Below, piece after piece: positions 15,765-18,602 of a stretch of 18,602 nt of DNA. The DNA is from JABWCK01 sp043822385 (GTDB lineage Archaea > Micrarchaeota > Micrarchaeia > Norongarragalinales > Norongarragalinaceae), in assembly GCA_043822385.1 (NCBI GenBank), contig JBDRBT010000007.1, positions 1 through 18,602 of the forward strand, written 5' to 3'. Below the pieces are notes generated by a model. It saw only the letters and a list, made by a program, of their open reading frames with translations, did not search any database and had not been told where the DNA came from. Both the position numbers and the translations under genes were made by a program. Every line of letters begins with the position of its first letter. Position 1 is the first letter of the stretch.

Positions 15765-16256
15765 TTGAAGAACAACAAAAAAATACTTAACGGCCACCTT
15801 TATCGAGGAGAACGCATACTAGGAAGAAAACCAAGCGTTTTAGAAGCACTAGCTGCACAAAAGATTCCAGCTAGCAAAGCCAAAAAATATTTGACTTGGC
15901 ATTTAGTGCATGAAAACGGGAAAACTAATAAAAACGAAATACAACAAACACTTGACAAATACCAAAAAATACTTGGCTCTATACAAATACCTGAGAAAAC
16001 TGAAGTTAAATTACATAAGGTAATGCTCAAGTATCTTAATCAAGAATTGAAAAAAATAAAACAAGAAAAAGCAACAAACTTATTTGAAGGACTTAAAAAA
16101 TTAGAATACACACCTGAACAAGCAAAAAGCGTAATAAACAAACAACTTCAGTTGAATGGAATAAACGGAATAGAACAAAAAGAAAAAACTAAGGAATTAA
16201 CTCGAATTTATTCTTGGTATTTACAAAACAAAAAATCAAATAAAGGAAGTAATTGA
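15765..16256 (+). CDS. Uncharacterised basic helical protein with two internal repeats
   Basis: I do not recognise the family. The product is lysine-rich and predicted all-helical, with no signal peptide or membrane segment. Two similar blocks appear, about residues 25-70 and 106-153: each has L/F-E-A/G-L, then I/Y-x-P or T-P, then A-K, a helix, and a closing Y/L-rich helix (for example PASKAKKYL and TPEQAKSVI). This suggests an internal duplication and possibly nucleic-acid or protein binding. The TTG start at 15765 has no ribosome site. A frame from ATG 15746, overlapping the NAC stop, would join this one if the run of seven A at 15777-15783 were shifted, so the true N-terminus is uncertain. 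It is probably co-transcribed with NAC. The last 21 bp overlap the small gene on the other strand. Confidence 0.65.
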   Translation: MKNNKKILNGHLYRGERILGRKPSVLEALAAQKIPASKAKKYLTWHLVHENGKTNKNEIQQTLDKYQKILGSIQIPEKTEVKLHKVMLKYLNQELKKIKQEKATNLFEGLKKLEYTPEQAKSVINKQLQLNGINGIEQKEKTKELTRIYSWYLQNKKSNKGSN

Positions 16257-16355
16257 AACAGGCGTTTTAGTAAAAACCGTGTTTAAGTAAACGAACGCTA
16301 TTACTGCCAGAGACAAAAGAATCATTGCAATAAAAAAGTCTTTTGAACTATTCAC
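16236..16355 (-). CDS. Small single-pass membrane protein (39 residues)
   Basis: This short frame begins at GTG 16355 and overlaps the stop of the propeller lipoprotein gene as GTGA, the usual sign of translational coupling. It encodes MNSSKDFFIAMILLSLAVIA and onward: a short polar N-terminus, one hydrophobic helix at about 7-24, then a 15-residue polar tail ending TSFI. AAGG just ahead of the GTG is too close to be a normal ribosome site, so re-initiation after the upstream gene is more likely. The hydrophobic helix and coupling argue for a real gene. The main doubt is the small size. It overlaps the end of the plus-strand helical-repeat gene by 21 bp. Confidence 0.5.
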   Translation of the reverse strand: MNSSKDFFIAMILLSLAVIAFVYLNTVFTKTPVSITSFI

Positions 16356-18478
16356 CTTGCAACAACTCCCGGCACCGCAAACGCTTCTTCATAATAAGGA
16401 TATTCTCGCGGTTCACCAATCTTAACACTCCCTTCTTCAACTAGCGTAGTCAAGTTATTCGCTTTAACAAACTCTTCCGAAATAGTGTACAACGAATTCT
16501 CAATGAACGCAGTGCGCTTTACTTGGTTTCCACCCCAGTAATAACCACTCTTCAAAGCATCTTCCTCGCTTGAATGTGATACTCTACCGAGCAATTCAAA
16601 ACCATTAGTATTCGCTTTAAAGACGTAAGCGCCTTGGAAAACAAAGTCACCGTAAGTACTTGGTTCAACGCCGTTAGGATACTTTCCTGCATCAATTTCA
16701 GCTAATAAAACCGGAATTACTAACAATTCTTTTGCTTCATCAAACAAGAACGCCTTGTGTTCATGCAAAGCAAGCGAATCAGTACCGCGGTCTCCAATAA
16801 CGAAGGAAGAAACTTCCTTCGGTTTTTCAAAATCGCTAACGTCAAATAAAGACAATTTCAAGCCCTGGTACCAAGCAAAATCCCTATTCCCTTCAGCTTG
16901 AACTGCATCCTTGCCTAAACCAATCAAGTAATTTTCACCCAAAGGATGCAAATAATTAGAATAACCAGGAATCTTCAACTGCCCTAAAACTTTAGGTGCA
17001 GTAGGCTCACTCAAATCAATAACAAACAAGGGATCAATTTTCTTGAAAGTAACTATAAACGCCTTGTCACCCAAAAACCGAGTCGAGTAAATCGATTCAC
17101 CCGGAGCTAAATCACGAACGCTGCCAACAATCTTCAAGTTAGAATTCAAAACAAACAAGTGATTTTTTTGAGTTGAACGTTGGTTAAACCAGCGTGCTCC
17201 AAAAGAATACTCAGTAGTCGTAGTAGCTATTCTAAAGAAACTAGCGCGTTCATCCATTGAAAACTGGTTTAAAACATGGCCGGGAACACTTCCCTTGCCA
17301 ACGTAATCAATTTTTTCACCTAAAGAAAACTTGTGAATAAAAGTTTCTTCAGTATACGCAGAATAATCTTTTTCCTCAATTAATTTCTGCACTGCATCAT
17401 AAATCTGGTTTTGAATCTTTGAATCAAGAGATTGAATTAACGCTTGTGCTTGCGCTGCCTTCAAAGCATCCTTCCTCCATTCACTAACGTCAGACGCATC
17501 AATAGCGCTTATTTTCTCTAAGAACGCTTCATCCCAGTAAACAGCTAAAACCTTAGCGTAATCACTCCAAGAAACTTGCATTGGTTGCCAATTGTAAACA
17601 GTTTGCGTAATAAACGCGTTTTCAGTAGAAACAAACACTGTTTGCGCTCCGCCAGCTAAAATTGTTTTCCTTGATTCTTCCTTCAAGTCACTCAAGTTAA
17701 TACTCAATAAAGTAACGAATGCTTGATTAGAATCCGGATAATCAAAATAACTAACGTCAGTAGGAGCTAATTCTTTCTCAACTCCATCTACAGCATACAA
17801 AGGCATTGGGCCATCGTAATACGCGTACTCAGAAAAAATCACTATTACACTATCCCCAATCAAACGAGATTGAACATAATTACCGCTTTGTGAAAACTCT
17901 TTAGCCAAAACAGGGTTAGTTTTGTCAGAAACATCGTAAATCTTAATGAAAGAAGAATAACTATACGGCCTCAAACAATCGTTGCTTGAAGTTTTTTCCA
18001 AACCCCATTCACGTCCTTCAAAACCAAACGCTACTAATTTGTTTCCTTTAACAAAAATTTCTTGCACTCCAGACTCGTTAATTACTGAAAGCAATTTCAA
18101 TTCACTAGCTGGAAACGCCTTTAAAATCTTTATTTTACCTTCAGAAACAACGTACAAGAAGTCGCCGTCATTCTTTAGTACATCCGCTTCATCCACGCCT
18201 TCCACTTGAATATTAGTTGAAGAATAATCTCTCGCACCAGACTCTGAAGAAACTTGAGTAGTCATTGGGGCTCCAGTTAAATCCTTATTCAAACCGCCGT
18301 AACCATAATTGCTTTGCGTAGCTTCTAAGAAAGAATTCAAGTCTTCTTTAGATTCAAAAGTTTTTAATGCAGAATAATCAACTGGTTGAACAGTAGGCGT
18401 AGGCGCAATAATAGTTTCAGTGCAACCAAGAAAAATAAAACCAGATAACAACAATACAACAAACAATTCAGTCTTCAA
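16352..18478 (-). CDS. Secreted beta-propeller lipoprotein (Beta_propel family)
   Basis: Large extracytoplasmic protein of the beta-propeller family with the signature STNIQVEGVDEADVLKNDG (87-105), known in archaea and some bacteria with no settled function. A signal peptide runs to the lipobox FLGC (Cys19), followed by a short Pro/Thr linker. After the signature come repeated beta blades (for example GKIKILKAFP and KAFIVTFKKIDPLFVIDLS, DLSEPTAPKVLGQLKIPG), with a helical insert rich in Ala/Gln in the middle. I start at TTG 18478 (708 residues), because GGTGAT lies 7 nt upstream and the longer reading starts at the GTG inside that site. The stop overlaps a small membrane protein gene. Confidence 0.9.
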   Translation of the reverse strand: MKTELFVVLLLSGFIFLGCTETIIAPTPTVQPVDYSALKTFESKEDLNSFLEATQSNYGYGGLNKDLTGAPMTTQVSSESGARDYSSTNIQVEGVDEADVLKNDGDFLYVVSEGKIKILKAFPASELKLLSVINESGVQEIFVKGNKLVAFGFEGREWGLEKTSSNDCLRPYSYSSFIKIYDVSDKTNPVLAKEFSQSGNYVQSRLIGDSVIVIFSEYAYYDGPMPLYAVDGVEKELAPTDVSYFDYPDSNQAFVTLLSINLSDLKEESRKTILAGGAQTVFVSTENAFITQTVYNWQPMQVSWSDYAKVLAVYWDEAFLEKISAIDASDVSEWRKDALKAAQAQALIQSLDSKIQNQIYDAVQKLIEEKDYSAYTEETFIHKFSLGEKIDYVGKGSVPGHVLNQFSMDERASFFRIATTTTEYSFGARWFNQRSTQKNHLFVLNSNLKIVGSVRDLAPGESIYSTRFLGDKAFIVTFKKIDPLFVIDLSEPTAPKVLGQLKIPGYSNYLHPLGENYLIGLGKDAVQAEGNRDFAWYQGLKLSLFDVSDFEKPKEVSSFVIGDRGTDSLALHEHKAFLFDEAKELLVIPVLLAEIDAGKYPNGVEPSTYGDFVFQGAYVFKANTNGFELLGRVSHSSEEDALKSGYYWGGNQVKRTAFIENSLYTISEEFVKANNLTTLVEEGSVKIGEPREYPYYEEAFAVPGVVAR

Positions 18479-18485
18479 AGCAAAA

Positions 18486-18491
18486 ATCACC
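18486..18491 (-). promoter_or_regulatory. Shine-Dalgarno site fixing the TTG start of the propeller lipoprotein
   Basis: GGTGAT lies 7 nt ahead of TTG 18478. It contains the GTG 18490 that would otherwise be read as the start, the same arrangement as in atpA. Confidence 0.6.
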
Positions 18492-18520
18492 GTTTATACT
18501 AACATAAGTACTCTAAACAG

Positions 18521-18530
18521 TTTAAAAATA
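18521..18530 (-). promoter_or_regulatory. Candidate TATA element of the propeller lipoprotein gene
   Basis: TATTTTTAAA in the minus direction would place transcription near 18500 and give a leader of about 20 nt that includes the GGTGAT site. The DNA is AT-rich, so the match is modest. Confidence 0.35.
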
Positions 18531-18539
18531 GCTTAATTT

Positions 18540-18570
18540 CTTCAAGTAATTAATTGAAGCTCACTTCAAG
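18540..18570. repeat. Alternating inverted repeats upstream of the propeller promoter
   Basis: CTTCAA (18540-18545), TTGAAG (18554-18559) and CTTCAA (18564-18569) form two overlapping inverted repeats and one direct repeat (CTTCAAG twice). They lie just beyond the TATA candidate, where an archaeal activator or repressor could bind. They might instead belong to the end of a neighbour outside the window. Confidence 0.3.
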
Positions 18571-18602
18571 CCAAGTAAAGACTTAAAGAAACCAATAAAA
18601 CC

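Noticed and set aside
1..18602. CRISPR array, insertion sequence, tRNA or rRNA gene
   Set aside because: Scanning by eye showed no regular spaced repeats, no transposase-like product and no tRNA-like cloverleaf or rRNA segment.

Overview
This window is archaeal chromosome. The support is a complete A-type ATP synthase operon in the archaeal order H-I-K-E-C-F-A-B-D, both subunits of DNA topoisomerase VI, a geranylgeranyl reductase for archaeal lipids, a Dim2/Pno1-type KH protein, archease, a NAC-UBA protein, TATA-box-like promoters and GGTGAT-type Shine-Dalgarno sequences. The DNA is AT-rich. The lipoproteins and the gene set would fit a DPANN-like lineage such as Diapherotrites, but the sequence alone does not prove that placement. 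No mobile elements, CRISPR arrays or RNA genes were seen.

Layout. Positions 1-13011 form one long minus-strand run. Read in its own direction, it is atpH, atpI, atpK, atpE, atpC, atpF, atpA, atpB, atpD, then geranylgeranyl reductase, the KH protein, top6B and top6A (cut by the window edge). Gaps inside the run are mostly 4-42 bp. The exception is about 100 bp before top6B, where a second promoter could lie. A TTTAAATA box sits upstream of atpH. ahcY is read divergently from atpH and meets a minus-strand lipoprotein gene tail to tail at a shared TTAA. Next come archease (minus) and a divergent pair on the plus strand, NAC and an uncharacterised helical repeat protein. The window ends with a large secreted beta-propeller lipoprotein (minus) whose last codons overlap a 39-residue single-pass membrane protein.

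How the parts work together. The ATP synthase genes give a full rotary machine: catalytic A/B head, D/F central stalk, E/H peripheral stalks, C coupling subunit, I stator and K ring. The same transcript may also carry genes for membrane lipid saturation, small-subunit ribosome maturation and DNA topology. The rest are housekeeping genes (methyl cycle, RNA ligase activation, nascent-chain handling) and cell-surface lipoproteins.

Most notable points: (1) a roughly 76-residue insertion in the ATPase domain of Top6B that resembles a beta-sandwich module common in phage tail proteins; (2) an overlooked small membrane protein translationally coupled to the propeller lipoprotein; (3) a perfect hairpin in the atpI-atpK gap; (4) a helical protein with an internal duplication and a possible frameshifted 5' end; (5) frequent TTG starts, several of them fixed by a strong Shine-Dalgarno sequence.
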